DNA from: Emcibacter sp048269205
Lineage (GTDB): Bacteria > Pseudomonadota > Alphaproteobacteria > Sphingomonadales > Emcibacteraceae
Length of the DNA stretch: 64,000 bases
NCBI RefSeq assembly: GCF_048269205.1
Contig: NZ_JBLXJC010000001.1
Span: forward strand, 868,001-932,000
Direction of reading: 5' to 3'
The translations under genes and the position numbers were made by a program. The notes under the pieces are model-generated. The model was not told where the DNA came from. It made no database searches and worked only from the letters and a program-made list of their open reading frames with translations. Shown here piece after piece: positions 1 through 8,546 of the stretch (positions within the stretch are counted from its first letter, which is position 1; each line of letters starts with the position of its first letter).

Positions 1-137
1 TCATCTTGCGGAGCGGCGGATTCAACGGGCGTCAGCAGGGGGGCAGTCGAAATTGGCTGGGTGGACTCCTGTGCCAGTGCCTGACCGGAGGTGAGGACAA
101 GCAGGGACGCAACTATGATGAATACATTAACTTTCAT
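1..137 (-). CDS. Exported protein, N-terminal fragment (cut by window edge)
   Basis: Only the first 45 codons are present; the reading frame runs off the left edge. Residues 1-22 form a typical Sec signal peptide: MKVN, a hydrophobic core, then SGQALA before QEST, so cleavage is likely after Ala22. The stretch after it is rich in Pro, Ser and Thr, as in a linker. The ATG overlaps the stop of the upstream uracil-DNA glycosylase gene (ATGA), so the two are probably translated together. In some alphaproteobacteria a lytic transglycosylase follows this glycosylase, but nothing visible here confirms that, so the function is left open. Confidence 0.6.
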   Translation of the reverse strand, partial: MKVNVFIIVASLLVLTSGQALAQESTQPISTAPLLTPVESAAPQD

Positions 138-976
138 GCTTTTGACCCGTCCAACTCGTTTAATTTGTCTCTGATGTTCTGAAGATCGCTCCAGGCCTGA
201 GCCTTGGTCTGTGGCTGGCGCAGCAGATAGGCGGGGTGATAGGTGGGCATGACCGGGATTATCCGCCCGGCGACCTCAATTTCATGCCATTTACCACGGA
301 GCCGGGTAATGCCGACTTTGCTGTCCAGCAGGCTGCTTGCGGCGGTGCCGCCCAGCAGGACCAGCACTTTCGGCGCGGCCAGTTCAATATGTTTCATCAG
401 GAACGGCTGGCAGATATGCAGCTCTGCATCTGATGGTTTGCGATTGCCCGGCGGACGCCAGGGCAGGGTATTGGAAATATAGAGATTTTCTTCGCGGCTT
501 CTGTGGATGGCGGCGAACATTTTATCCAGAAGCTGGCCACTGGCGCCAACAAAGGGTTTTCCCTGCCTGTCCTCCTCGACCCCCGGGGCTTCGCCGATCA
601 GCATCAGGTCGCTGCCGGCGATGCCGTCTGAGAATACGGTCTTTGAAGCGGTTTTCTTCAGGGCGCAACCATCGAATTCCTCGATCTTCTGGCGCAGTTC
701 GTCCAGGGTCTTGCAGTCTTTCACCAGATCCTTTGCCGTTGCGGCGATCTGGTCTGTGGCCTGCAGCGGGTAGGCAGCGGCGCTTGCAGCCGGTCGCGTC
801 GCAGCGGCGGGCTGATTTGACCTATTGGGCTGCGCAGGTTTCGGTGCAGCAGTGGCGTTGATTTCAAACCAGTCTGTGGCGTCGTCAGAGATGCATTCAT
901 CGACCCCGCTGTCCAGATACCACTGGAGCAGGGAGAGGGGAGACTGGCTATGCGACTCTGTGTTGAAATCGTTCAT
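134..976 (-). CDS. Uracil-DNA glycosylase, family 4-like
   Basis: Removes uracil from DNA to start base-excision repair; cytoplasmic. The 280-residue protein has a long, poorly conserved, Ala/Pro-rich N-terminus (about residues 1-75). A catalytic core with the family motif GEAPGVEEDRQGKPFVGASG follows near residues 127-146, and the second active-site loop TYHPAYLLRQP lies near residues 244-254. Cysteines in GCALK and HICQPF are in places where iron-sulfur family 4 enzymes of alphaproteobacteria carry ligands. The length is usual for alphaproteobacterial members, which carry this N-terminal extension. Its stop overlaps the start of the next gene on the same strand by ATGA. The upstream region is shared with the divergent ETF-QO gene. 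Confidence 0.88.
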   Translation of the reverse strand: MNDFNTESHSQSPLSLLQWYLDSGVDECISDDATDWFEINATAAPKPAQPNRSNQPAAATRPAASAAAYPLQATDQIAATAKDLVKDCKTLDELRQKIEEFDGCALKKTASKTVFSDGIAGSDLMLIGEAPGVEEDRQGKPFVGASGQLLDKMFAAIHRSREENLYISNTLPWRPPGNRKPSDAELHICQPFLMKHIELAAPKVLVLLGGTAASSLLDSKVGITRLRGKWHEIEVAGRIIPVMPTYHPAYLLRQPQTKAQAWSDLQNIRDKLNELDGSKA

Positions 977-1352
977 GAAGTGAATTGTGACTCAAACCCG
1001 TTAAAAATACATTAGAATGCATATCATATTTTAACCATGTGCTCCGGCAAAAGACAATATCTCCGGAAAAACAATTCTGGAAAATCATGATGATCCCGGT
1101 TCGAGGCAGAAATATGGAGGTCGGAAAAAAAGGAGCCGTGTCACAAGGCCCCTTTTCCTGCCAGTTTATTTGGCTGAAAAACAACATCAAACGATCGTTT
1201 GAAAAACTTGTTATATTGCTTCATAATGCCGGTGTAAAAGTGATATAACGTTGACCCGTGAGTAACATAGAGGCATAAACTGGCTTTTATGGGTGTTTTG
1301 ATTCAATAAAGAGCAGCTGTCACGGCTCTTTGGGAAGAGGGAGAAAAAGATC
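977..1352. other. Intergenic region between divergent udg and ETF-QO genes
   Basis: This 376-base stretch holds no convincing gene. It carries the palindromic operator and overlapping promoter described at 1187-1227, leaving a leader of about 120 bases before the ETF-QO start codon. A purine-rich ribosome-binding stretch (GGAAGAGGGAG) lies at about 1332-1342. A few AT-rich patches could hold the glycosylase promoter, but none is clear. Confidence 0.5.
1187..1227 (+). promoter_or_regulatory. Palindromic operator overlapping the ETF-QO promoter
   Basis: TCAAACGATCGTTTGA at 1187-1202 is a perfect 16-bp palindrome. Its right half contains a -35 element TTGAAA (1199-1204), followed by a 17-base spacer and a -10 element CATAAT (1222-1227). 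A repressor bound here would block RNA polymerase. The core CAAAC-N4-GTTTG fits the published pattern for PsrA, a TetR-family regulator of fatty-acid oxidation in Pseudomonas; assigning that regulator here is inference. The same element with the same promoter geometry occurs at 32874-32914. Confidence 0.7.
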
Positions 1353-3011
1353 ATGGAACGTGAATTTATGGAATATGACGTCGTCATCGTTGGCGGCGGT
1401 CCGGCCGGCCTCAGTGCGGCGATCCGTTTCAAACAGCTCTGTAACGAGCAGGGACAGGATCTGTCCGTCTGTGTACTGGAAAAGGGCTCCGAAGTGGGCG
1501 CGCATATCCTGTCCGGCGCCGTTATTGACCCCATCGCGCTCGATGAGCTGATCCCGGACTGGAAAGAGCAGGGGGCGCCGCTTCTGACCGAAGTCACAGA
1601 CAACCAGCACTGGATTTTGAAAGAGGGTGGCAAGACCTCCATGCCTCATTTCTTCCTCCCGCCGCTGATGAGCAACAAGGGCAAATATATTGTCAGCCTC
1701 GGCAATGTGTCCCGCTGGCTCGCCCAGCAGGCGGAAAATATGGGGGTTGAGATTTTTCCGGGCTTTACCGGTGCGGAAATCCTGACCGGCGAAGATGGTT
1801 CCGTGAAAGGTGTGATCACCGGCGATATGGGCGTGGGGGCCGACGGTCATCACAAGGATACCTATATGCCGGGTATGGAACTCAGGGCCAAATACACTCT
1901 GATTGCCGAAGGGGTGCGCGGATCGCTGGCCAAACAGCTGATCAATGATTTCAACCTGCGTCACGGGGTGCAGCCGCAGACCTATGGCATTGGCATCAAG
2001 GAACTGTGGGAGGTCAAACCCGAGCATCACAAGCAGGGCACAGTAATCCATACCCAGGGCTGGCCGCTGGACAGCAAGACTGTGGGCGGCGGTTTTATCT
2101 ATCATCTGGAGGATAACCAGGTGGCCATCGGCTTTGTGGTCGGGCTCGACTATGAAAACCCGTATATGTCACCGTTTGAGGAAATGCAGCGTTACAAAAC
2201 CCATCCGGCCATCGCGCCGATGCTGGAAGGCGGCCGTCGCATTTCCTACGGTGCACGCGCCATCAACGAGGGCGGGTTCCAGTCCATTCCCAAACTGACA
2301 TTCCCGGGCGGCGCCCTGATCGGCTGTTCCGCAGGCTTTGTCAATGTGCCCCGGATCAAGGGCTCCCACAATGCCATGAAGACCGGCATGATGGCGGCCG
2401 AGGCGGCCTTTGATGCCGTTGCCGCAGGGCGTGAGGGCGACGAACTTGAGGCCTATATACAGAAGTTTAAAGACAGCTGGGTTTACAAGGATCTGCATAT
2501 GGTGCGGAACGCCAAGCCGTCCATTCACAAGTTCGGCGCTTTCTGGGGGACACTCTACAGCGGCCTGGATATGTGGCTCAATAATCTGGGGCTCGGCTTC
2601 CTGTTCCCCTGGACGTTTGGGCATGATGAGGACCACAAATGCCTTAAACCCGCCGCGGAATGTGAGCCCATCAATTACCCGAAACCTGACGGCGTACTGA
2701 CCTTTGACAAGCTTTCTTCTGTCTTCCTTTCCAATACCAACCACGAGGAAGACCAGAAGTGTCATCTGACGCTGATTGATGAAGACGTGCCAGTCAAGGT
2801 GAACTATAATATCTATGCCGGTCCGGAAGCCCGCTTCTGTCCGGCAGGTGTTTATGAGTTCTTGACCGATGATCAGGGCGACAATCCGAAACTGCAGATC
2901 AATGCGCAGAATTGTGTTCACTGCAAGACCTGTGATATCAAGGATCCGACACAGAATATCAACTGGGTTGTGCCGGAAGGTGGCGGGGGACCGAACTACC
3001 CCAATATGTAG
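1353..3011 (+). CDS. Electron transfer flavoprotein-ubiquinone oxidoreductase (ETF-QO)
   Basis: Passes electrons from reduced electron transfer flavoprotein, the acceptor for acyl-CoA dehydrogenases, to ubiquinone at the inner membrane. The 552 residues give an N-terminal FAD-binding Rossmann motif (VVIVGGGPAGLSAAI, about residues 10-24) and the quinone/FAD domains. Near residues 520-535 is a C-terminal 4Fe-4S ferredoxin-like segment with CVHCKTCDIKDP, plus an upstream Cys in RFCPAGVYEF. The length matches the family. A start at 1353 has a purine-rich ribosome-binding site; ATG at 1371 (MEYDVVIVG) is an alternative. No etfA or etfB is adjacent. The promoter carries a palindromic operator shared with the enoyl-CoA isomerase-like gene at 32947, which fits joint control of beta-oxidation. 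Confidence 0.96.
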   Translation: MEREFMEYDVVIVGGGPAGLSAAIRFKQLCNEQGQDLSVCVLEKGSEVGAHILSGAVIDPIALDELIPDWKEQGAPLLTEVTDNQHWILKEGGKTSMPHFFLPPLMSNKGKYIVSLGNVSRWLAQQAENMGVEIFPGFTGAEILTGEDGSVKGVITGDMGVGADGHHKDTYMPGMELRAKYTLIAEGVRGSLAKQLINDFNLRHGVQPQTYGIGIKELWEVKPEHHKQGTVIHTQGWPLDSKTVGGGFIYHLEDNQVAIGFVVGLDYENPYMSPFEEMQRYKTHPAIAPMLEGGRRISYGARAINEGGFQSIPKLTFPGGALIGCSAGFVNVPRIKGSHNAMKTGMMAAEAAFDAVAAGREGDELEAYIQKFKDSWVYKDLHMVRNAKPSIHKFGAFWGTLYSGLDMWLNNLGLGFLFPWTFGHDEDHKCLKPAAECEPINYPKPDGVLTFDKLSSVFLSNTNHEEDQKCHLTLIDEDVPVKVNYNIYAGPEARFCPAGVYEFLTDDQGDNPKLQINAQNCVHCKTCDIKDPTQNINWVVPEGGGGPNYPNM

Positions 3012-3032
3012 CCCAATATGCAGGAGAGGCAT

Positions 3033-4757
3033 TTGTTCGACAGATTCAAGACTATCGGTGGCAGAGCGACCGGCATTGCGGGCCGCGGGGCCGGGGTAGC
3101 AGTTCTGGCGGCATTTCTGTCTTTCAGCATTCTGCCTGCCCTCGCCAGTGTCGATCAGGAAGAAGAAGCAAGAAAGCCTTACGGTGCCTATCTTGCCGGT
3201 CTTCATGCCCGGGCAACCATGGACATCGGGGCTGCGGCGGACTATCACCAGCAGGCGCTGGAACTGGATCCGGACAATCTGTCCCTTCTGGCCCGGACAT
3301 TCTCTCTTTGTATTGCTGACGGCCAGTATGACTGCGCGGGCCGGGTTGCCGCTCGTATGGAAAAGCTAGACCGTATTGACAGTCTGGTGCGCCTCTACCG
3401 CTTTCTGGAACTGGCGCACGCCGGGAAATTTAAAAAGGGGCGGGACTATCTGGAACAGGTCGGGGACGCCGGTGTTTATGCTCTATTCAAGCCGTTTTTC
3501 AGCGCCTGGATGGCTGCCGAAGAAGGCAAAAAAGACCAGGCGGTGGCTATTCTGGAAGAGCTTCTGCAGAAAGAGTCATTCAGGGATTTCAAGAAATTTC
3601 ACGCGGGGCTGCTCTATGAGCATCTGGGCAATGACACCCGGGCGGAGGAGCTTTATGTGGATTCCCTGGGGGCTCTCGGGGCCCTGACGCTCAGGACGGT
3701 GGAGGCCTATGGATTGCTACTGGCCAGACAGGGACGCAAAGACAGCGCCCGTGAGCTGTTCCAGAACTATCTTGAGAAAGCGCCGGACAACGAAACCCTG
3801 AAAGCACGGATGGAGCAGCTGGAAAAGGACAAGCTGCCCGATCATCATATTCGGGGCTTCCGGGACGGTATTGCGGAAATCTTTTATTCCGCGGCTACTT
3901 TTCTGATGCAGGATAACATCCGCACGCCGGCAACGCTTTATCTCAGATATGGTGAATATATGCGCAGGGATTTTCCCGAAGCGGATTTCCTTCTAAGCCA
4001 GATTTTCGAAATCGATGAATATTATGAAGGCGCGCTTGAATCCCTGCAGAATATCAAGAAGGACGATATCCTCTATTATCAGGCCAGCTTGCAGCAGGCA
4101 TGGATTTATGAAAAGACCGGTGATCTTGAAAAGGCGGTTTCCATGTTGCGTGACCTTGCGAAGGCTTTCCCCGAAAGACATACGATCTTTGGTGTGTTGG
4201 GTGACATTTATCGCATAAACAATATGTTCGCCGAGGCGGCCGAGGCCTATGACCGGCTGGTTGAGAGTATTCCAGAGCCCGAAGAGAAACACTGGACCGT
4301 CTTCTATACCCGGGGCATTGTCCTGGAGCGGGAAAAAAGATGGAAAGAGGCGGAAAAGGATTTCCTGAAAGCGCTTGAGCTTCGACCCGAGCAGCCGCAG
4401 GTGCTTAATTATCTGGCCTATAGCTGGGTTGATCGCGGCATGAATGTTCAAAAAGCCCGTGTGATGCTTGAAAAAGCCGCCGAACTTCGCCCCCATGACG
4501 GCTATATCATAGACAGTCTCGGCTGGGCCCTGTTCAAGATGGGAGAGCATTCCCGGGCGGTGGAAGTCCTTGAGAAAGCCGTTATGCTGCAGGCGGACGA
4601 CTGGGCGATCAATGATCATCTGGGTGATGCCTACTGGGCGGTGGGTCGTCGTAATGAAGCCAGGTTTCAATGGCGTCATGCCCTTTCCCTGAAGCCGGAA
4701 GACGATAAAATTCCTGAAATTAAAAACAAGATCAGGCATGGCACTTCCTCCAAATGA
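3033..4757 (+). CDS. Tetratricopeptide-repeat protein, exported
   Basis: A 574-residue protein made almost entirely of TPR helical pairs. Clear repeats start after about residue 50 (AGLHARATMDIGAAADYHQQ) and run to the C-terminus, with the best-conserved units at the end (FLKALELRPEQPQVLNYLAY, then ALSLKPEDDKI). The N-terminus is a signal peptide or anchor: basic start, hydrophobic core, then LPALAS. I place the start at TTG 3033 because AGGAG at 3022-3026 lies six bases before it; an in-frame ATG at 3018 has no ribosome-binding site. TPR proteins are scaffolds for protein contacts, and no specific partner can be named. Its 3' end overlaps ispE by 20 bases, so the two are co-transcribed. Confidence 0.85.
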   Translation: MFDRFKTIGGRATGIAGRGAGVAVLAAFLSFSILPALASVDQEEEARKPYGAYLAGLHARATMDIGAAADYHQQALELDPDNLSLLARTFSLCIADGQYDCAGRVAARMEKLDRIDSLVRLYRFLELAHAGKFKKGRDYLEQVGDAGVYALFKPFFSAWMAAEEGKKDQAVAILEELLQKESFRDFKKFHAGLLYEHLGNDTRAEELYVDSLGALGALTLRTVEAYGLLLARQGRKDSARELFQNYLEKAPDNETLKARMEQLEKDKLPDHHIRGFRDGIAEIFYSAATFLMQDNIRTPATLYLRYGEYMRRDFPEADFLLSQIFEIDEYYEGALESLQNIKKDDILYYQASLQQAWIYEKTGDLEKAVSMLRDLAKAFPERHTIFGVLGDIYRINNMFAEAAEAYDRLVESIPEPEEKHWTVFYTRGIVLEREKRWKEAEKDFLKALELRPEQPQVLNYLAYSWVDRGMNVQKARVMLEKAAELRPHDGYIIDSLGWALFKMGEHSRAVEVLEKAVMLQADDWAINDHLGDAYWAVGRRNEARFQWRHALSLKPEDDKIPEIKNKIRHGTSSK

Positions 4758-5625
4758 CAGCCCGCTTCTGTCGGAACGGGCACCGGCAAAAATAAATCTC
4801 GATTTAAGGGTTACAGGTCGGCAGCCCGACGGCTATCACCTGCTCGACAGCCTTGTGGTCTTTGCCGATTGTGGCGATGTCCTGGATTATTACCCTGAGG
4901 ATAATTTGTATTTTGAGATAACGGGTCCATTTTCTGCGGGCCTGCAGGCCAATGACAGCAATCTGGTCTGCCGGACAATCTCTGCTTTTACCGCCAGGGC
5001 GAAAAAGAACGTAACCGGCCGGTTCGTCCTGACCAAGAATTTACCTGTGGCGTCGGGAATTGGCGGTGGTTCCGCCGATGCGGCGGCGGCGCTTCGGCTT
5101 CTGAACAGACTTTATCCTGACCTCCTTACGGGTGAGGTGCTTAAGGAAATCGCTTTTTCCCTGGGGGCCGATGTTCCAGCATGTCTGATGAGCAGGACTC
5201 TCAGAATGCGTTCCATCGGAGAAGAACTCGGGCCTGTTGGGCTGGGGTTTCCGCTTTACATTCTTCTTGCAAACCCGGGTGTGTCGGTTGAGACTGCGGG
5301 TATTTTCAAAGAACTTGCCAGTTCAGGTTTTCAGTTTTCACCGGAGCGGGATCTTCCCAATAAAATTGACCGCCTGCCTGAGCTGCTGGATATACTGACA
5401 CACAGTAAAAATGACCTTCAGCCGCCGGCCTGTCGTCGGGTCCCTAAAGTGGCAGAAGTGATTGACAGGCTTGCTGAAAGCGAGGGGTGCAGATACACAG
5501 CCATGTCTGGTAGTGGCGCCACCTGTTTCGGCCTCTTCGATACTTTGGAAGCCGCACGATCTGCCGGTGAAAATATAGCAATGGATTCAAAAAGCTATTG
5601 GTTACAGGCCGCTGTTGTTTTATGA
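4738..5625 (+). CDS. ispE: 4-diphosphocytidyl-2-C-methyl-D-erythritol kinase
   Basis: Phosphorylates CDP-methylerythritol with ATP in the non-mevalonate (MEP) isoprenoid pathway; cytoplasmic. The 295 residues follow the GHMP kinase layout. The N-terminal motif APAKINLDLRVTGRQPDGYH is at about residues 15-34, the ATP-binding loop PVASGIGGGSADAAAALRLL at about residues 103-122, and the C-terminal motif MSGSGATCFGLF near residues 255-266. The length is normal. The ATG lies inside the end of the upstream TPR gene (20-base overlap), an unusual but tight coupling. Isoprenoid precursors feed ubiquinone and undecaprenyl phosphate, the latter needed for polysaccharide export, but the link to the next genes is positional only. 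Confidence 0.95.
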   Translation: MALPPNDSPLLSERAPAKINLDLRVTGRQPDGYHLLDSLVVFADCGDVLDYYPEDNLYFEITGPFSAGLQANDSNLVCRTISAFTARAKKNVTGRFVLTKNLPVASGIGGGSADAAAALRLLNRLYPDLLTGEVLKEIAFSLGADVPACLMSRTLRMRSIGEELGPVGLGFPLYILLANPGVSVETAGIFKELASSGFQFSPERDLPNKIDRLPELLDILTHSKNDLQPPACRRVPKVAEVIDRLAESEGCRYTAMSGSGATCFGLFDTLEAARSAGENIAMDSKSYWLQAAVVL

Positions 5626-5651
5626 CCGGCTTCAATCAATCAGCACTGGAC

Positions 5652-5679
5652 TTGATAGTGATATTAACTATGCTAAAGT
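5652..5679 (+). promoter_or_regulatory. Candidate promoter of the polysaccharide export gene
   Basis: TTGATA at 5652-5657 and TAAAGT at 5674-5679 are separated by 16 bases and lie about 60 bases before the SLBB gene start. The elements fit a housekeeping sigma factor promoter. No operator is evident. Confidence 0.4.
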
Positions 5680-5739
5680 GCATCAAAATGGGGTTGGCGG
5701 GATAAGGCGCAAATCGTAAGGAACGGGAATAAGTTTGAT

Positions 5740-8535
5740 ATGAATATTATGCACCGGTTTTGTGGGTCGTTCATTGGTCTGTTGTTTGCATTTGTAGTTG
5801 TTTTAGCTCAATCCGGTAATGCTCAAACATTCGATACATCAATCTTGGAAAGTTTGAAAAGGCAGGCCGGAAAAGGCAATCAATCTGTTGATGTTTCTTC
5901 TCCCTTAGATGAAGGCAGAGAACGGGAAATCCAGCAGCAATTACTCAGGCTCCAGGAAGAGAAATACAAGGAGCTTTCCAGGCTGGAGGAAGACTTCCAG
6001 GCGCGCTTGTCATCCGAAATTGTTCAGTTTGGTTATGACCTTTTCTTGCAAATCCCCCTAAGTAACCAGGTGATTAGCGGTGCCGTTTCGGATGATTATA
6101 TTGTTGGTGTCGGGGATGAATTTGCTCTCACTTTCCAGGGATCCATTTCGGACTCATATAGTGTGAAAGTTGACCGCGGTGGCCAGATCATCATCCCTGA
6201 TGTAAGTCCCGTAAATGTCGTGGGTAAACGGCTTGGGGATGTAAAAACAGAATTGGCAGATATCGTCTCCGAAACCATGATCGGAACGGAAGTGCATGTT
6301 GCGCTTGCCTCATTCCGCATGATTTCTGTTATTGTTGCCGGCGAGGTTTTCGAGCCGGGGGTGGTCAGAACCACAAGCCTGTCTTCTGGACTTGAAGTCC
6401 TGATGATGGCCGGTGGGGTGAAAAAAACCGGATCACTGCGGAATATCAAGGTATATCGCGGAGATAAGGTGCTGACAATTGATCTCTACGGGCTGTTGCT
6501 CGGGGGAGATGCTGGAGATATTTCACTGGTTGACGGGGATCGTGTTGTGGTGCCGGTCATCGGGCCGACAATTGCCGTGGATGGAGATGTTGTCCGTCCC
6601 GCCATTTATGAATTGCCGGGGGATAAAACTTCGATCTCCTCAAAAGAAGCGCTTGCTTTGGCGGGGGGAACAATCCGGCCCCGCGGATACAGCATCAGCC
6701 ATATCCGTCTTGATGCGGAAGGTCGCCAGTCTTTTGTAGAAGTTGAAGGCGAAGCGACTGTAAAAAGCTCTGAAGCGCTCCTGGCTTCGCTGCGCGAAAA
6801 CAGTCAGGTAGGAAAGGTGGAATTGCTGGGGCATGTGAAGGCGCCTGGAATTCGTTCTCTTGCCTCTGCGTCCACACTTGGGAAGATGATCGGCAGCGTG
6901 GAAAATCTTGAAGATGACCCATATATGCTGTTTGGCGCCATCGAGCGTATTGACGAAACGACGAGAAGCCGCCGGCTGATCGAGTTTAGTCCAAGAAAAG
7001 TCCTTATGGGCGGGCAGGATATTGCGTTGAAAGACCGCGACCGGGTGATCTTTTTTGGCCGGAAGGATATCCTGTATCTGATCTCCAGGGATGTTAGAAA
7101 TGTCATTCTGACCGGGAACTATGAAGGGGAAAATTCTCTGGAGGACAGAGAGCTCAGAAAAAGTTATTGTGCGCCACTTGATAATCTTGCTCGCATTATT
7201 TCTGACTCCCAGTCAGAACGTTTTGCCACCGCAGTACGAGCTGTCTTTGTCAGGAAGGGAACGGAAGAGGAAAAAATCCGTGGCCGGGAAAAGCTGATGG
7301 ATGAAGAAATGTCCAATCCGCTTGAGGCACAGGCATTGCTCCAGCAGAAACAGGCGTCAAAAGTTGTTAGCGGCCAATATCAACAAGCCTCGCCTTCCGA
7401 GGAATTCCTGCAGGAGGAACTGGAAGAAGAATGGGTGAAGAATAAGGAAGAAGAACAGAAGATAAAAGAAGAACTCTGTCCCCCGGTTTATGAAAATTCC
7501 AAGAACCTGCTTCCCTTTGTGCTCGAATATGTGGTTTCGGTTGACGGAGCGATCCGTCAACCTGGCGTGTATCCTATCGTCCACAATACGTCTCTTGAGG
7601 CGTTGTTGTCTGTCAGTGGCGGACTTTCAAATGATGCCAACAAGACCAGAATTGAGGTCGCGAATTATTCCTCCAATCAGGGCGTCAGTCAATTGACGGT
7701 AAAATGGGATTTTGTCGATTCCAACCGCCAGAATATTGCGGAAGTCACGGTTAATCCGGGAGGCGGGGTAAGGGTAAGTTCTCTTTTCTCCAACTTTGAG
7801 CCTGGTGCTGTCCTTCTCTCGGGAGAGTTTCGCGAGCCCGGTGTCTATACAATCCGCAAGGGAGAGAAGCTTTCCGACCTGATTGTCCGGGCCGGAGGCT
7901 TCACGGAACAGGCTTATCCTTACGGGGCAATTTTTACACGCAAGAGGGTAAAGGAGCTTCAGCAGGCAGAATTGAAAAGGGCTGCCAAAACCCTGCAATC
8001 GGCGATGGTATCCGCGTCGGTGAAGAAAAACATTAATGCAAGCTCTGTTCAGTCTGCACAACTGCTGTCAAACCAGATTGCGTCCGCCGAAGTTATTGGC
8101 CGGGTTGTCATCGAGGCGGATCCGGTGAAGCTTCTTCTCGATCCCGCAAAAGATATTGTTCTTGAGGCGGGAGATGCCCTGTATGTTCCCAAAAGGCCGA
8201 ACTTTATTGTCGCTGTCGGTGATGTACTGAACCCCGGTGCACTGCAATTTGTTCCCGGCAAGGGCGTGGGCGACTATTTGAAAGAAGTGGGAAGCTTTTC
8301 ACGATCTGCTGACGAGGGCAGGGTCTATATTGTCTATCCTAATGGTGTGGCCCGTCCAGTGAATCTTTCCTCATGGGGTGGCGATAAAAACCTGTCTGTT
8401 CCCCCCGGGACGGCAATCGTCGTGCCGACAGATCTCAGTCCCTACGATAGTCTGACTCTGGTCAAGGAAATCGGTTCTATTGTCTCGAGTCTGGCAGTGT
8501 CCGCCGCTTCTCTGGCTGTGATCTTTACAAACTGA
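5740..8535 (+). CDS. Large SLBB-domain polysaccharide export protein
   Basis: A 931-residue member of the Wza-like outer-membrane polysaccharide export group, much longer than classical Wza of about 380 residues. Residues 1-29 are a signal peptide ending GNAQ. A charged coiled-coil stretch follows at about residues 58-90. The polysaccharide-export (PES) domain begins near residue 120 with DDYIVGVGDEFALTFQG. Several SLBB beta-grasp repeats follow, recognisable by recurring patterns such as VAGEVFEPGVVR, LLGHVKAPGIRS, VDGAIRQPGVYP, LSGEFREPGVYT and AVGDVLNPGALQ. A very acidic segment sits near residues 548-575, and the C-terminus is hydrophobic. No Wzc kinase or Wzb phosphatase is next to it. 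It is followed by a YjbH-type gene 11 bases downstream, so the two form an export unit. Confidence 0.9.
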   Translation: MNIMHRFCGSFIGLLFAFVVVLAQSGNAQTFDTSILESLKRQAGKGNQSVDVSSPLDEGREREIQQQLLRLQEEKYKELSRLEEDFQARLSSEIVQFGYDLFLQIPLSNQVISGAVSDDYIVGVGDEFALTFQGSISDSYSVKVDRGGQIIIPDVSPVNVVGKRLGDVKTELADIVSETMIGTEVHVALASFRMISVIVAGEVFEPGVVRTTSLSSGLEVLMMAGGVKKTGSLRNIKVYRGDKVLTIDLYGLLLGGDAGDISLVDGDRVVVPVIGPTIAVDGDVVRPAIYELPGDKTSISSKEALALAGGTIRPRGYSISHIRLDAEGRQSFVEVEGEATVKSSEALLASLRENSQVGKVELLGHVKAPGIRSLASASTLGKMIGSVENLEDDPYMLFGAIERIDETTRSRRLIEFSPRKVLMGGQDIALKDRDRVIFFGRKDILYLISRDVRNVILTGNYEGENSLEDRELRKSYCAPLDNLARIISDSQSERFATAVRAVFVRKGTEEEKIRGREKLMDEEMSNPLEAQALLQQKQASKVVSGQYQQASPSEEFLQEELEEEWVKNKEEEQKIKEELCPPVYENSKNLLPFVLEYVVSVDGAIRQPGVYPIVHNTSLEALLSVSGGLSNDANKTRIEVANYSSNQGVSQLTVKWDFVDSNRQNIAEVTVNPGGGVRVSSLFSNFEPGAVLLSGEFREPGVYTIRKGEKLSDLIVRAGGFTEQAYPYGAIFTRKRVKELQQAELKRAAKTLQSAMVSASVKKNINASSVQSAQLLSNQIASAEVIGRVVIEADPVKLLLDPAKDIVLEAGDALYVPKRPNFIVAVGDVLNPGALQFVPGKGVGDYLKEVGSFSRSADEGRVYIVYPNGVARPVNLSSWGGDKNLSVPPGTAIVVPTDLSPYDSLTLVKEIGSIVSSLAVSAASLAVIFTN

Positions 8536-8546
8536 TGATCTGAGCC

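Noticed and set aside
1320..2105. Long minus-strand open frame opposite the ETF-QO gene
   Set aside because: It is the antisense shadow of a well-conserved gene and shows no motif or ribosome-binding site.
3018..3032. ATG 3018 as start of the TPR gene
   Set aside because: There is no ribosome-binding site before it, while AGGAG lies six bases before TTG 3033 in the same frame.
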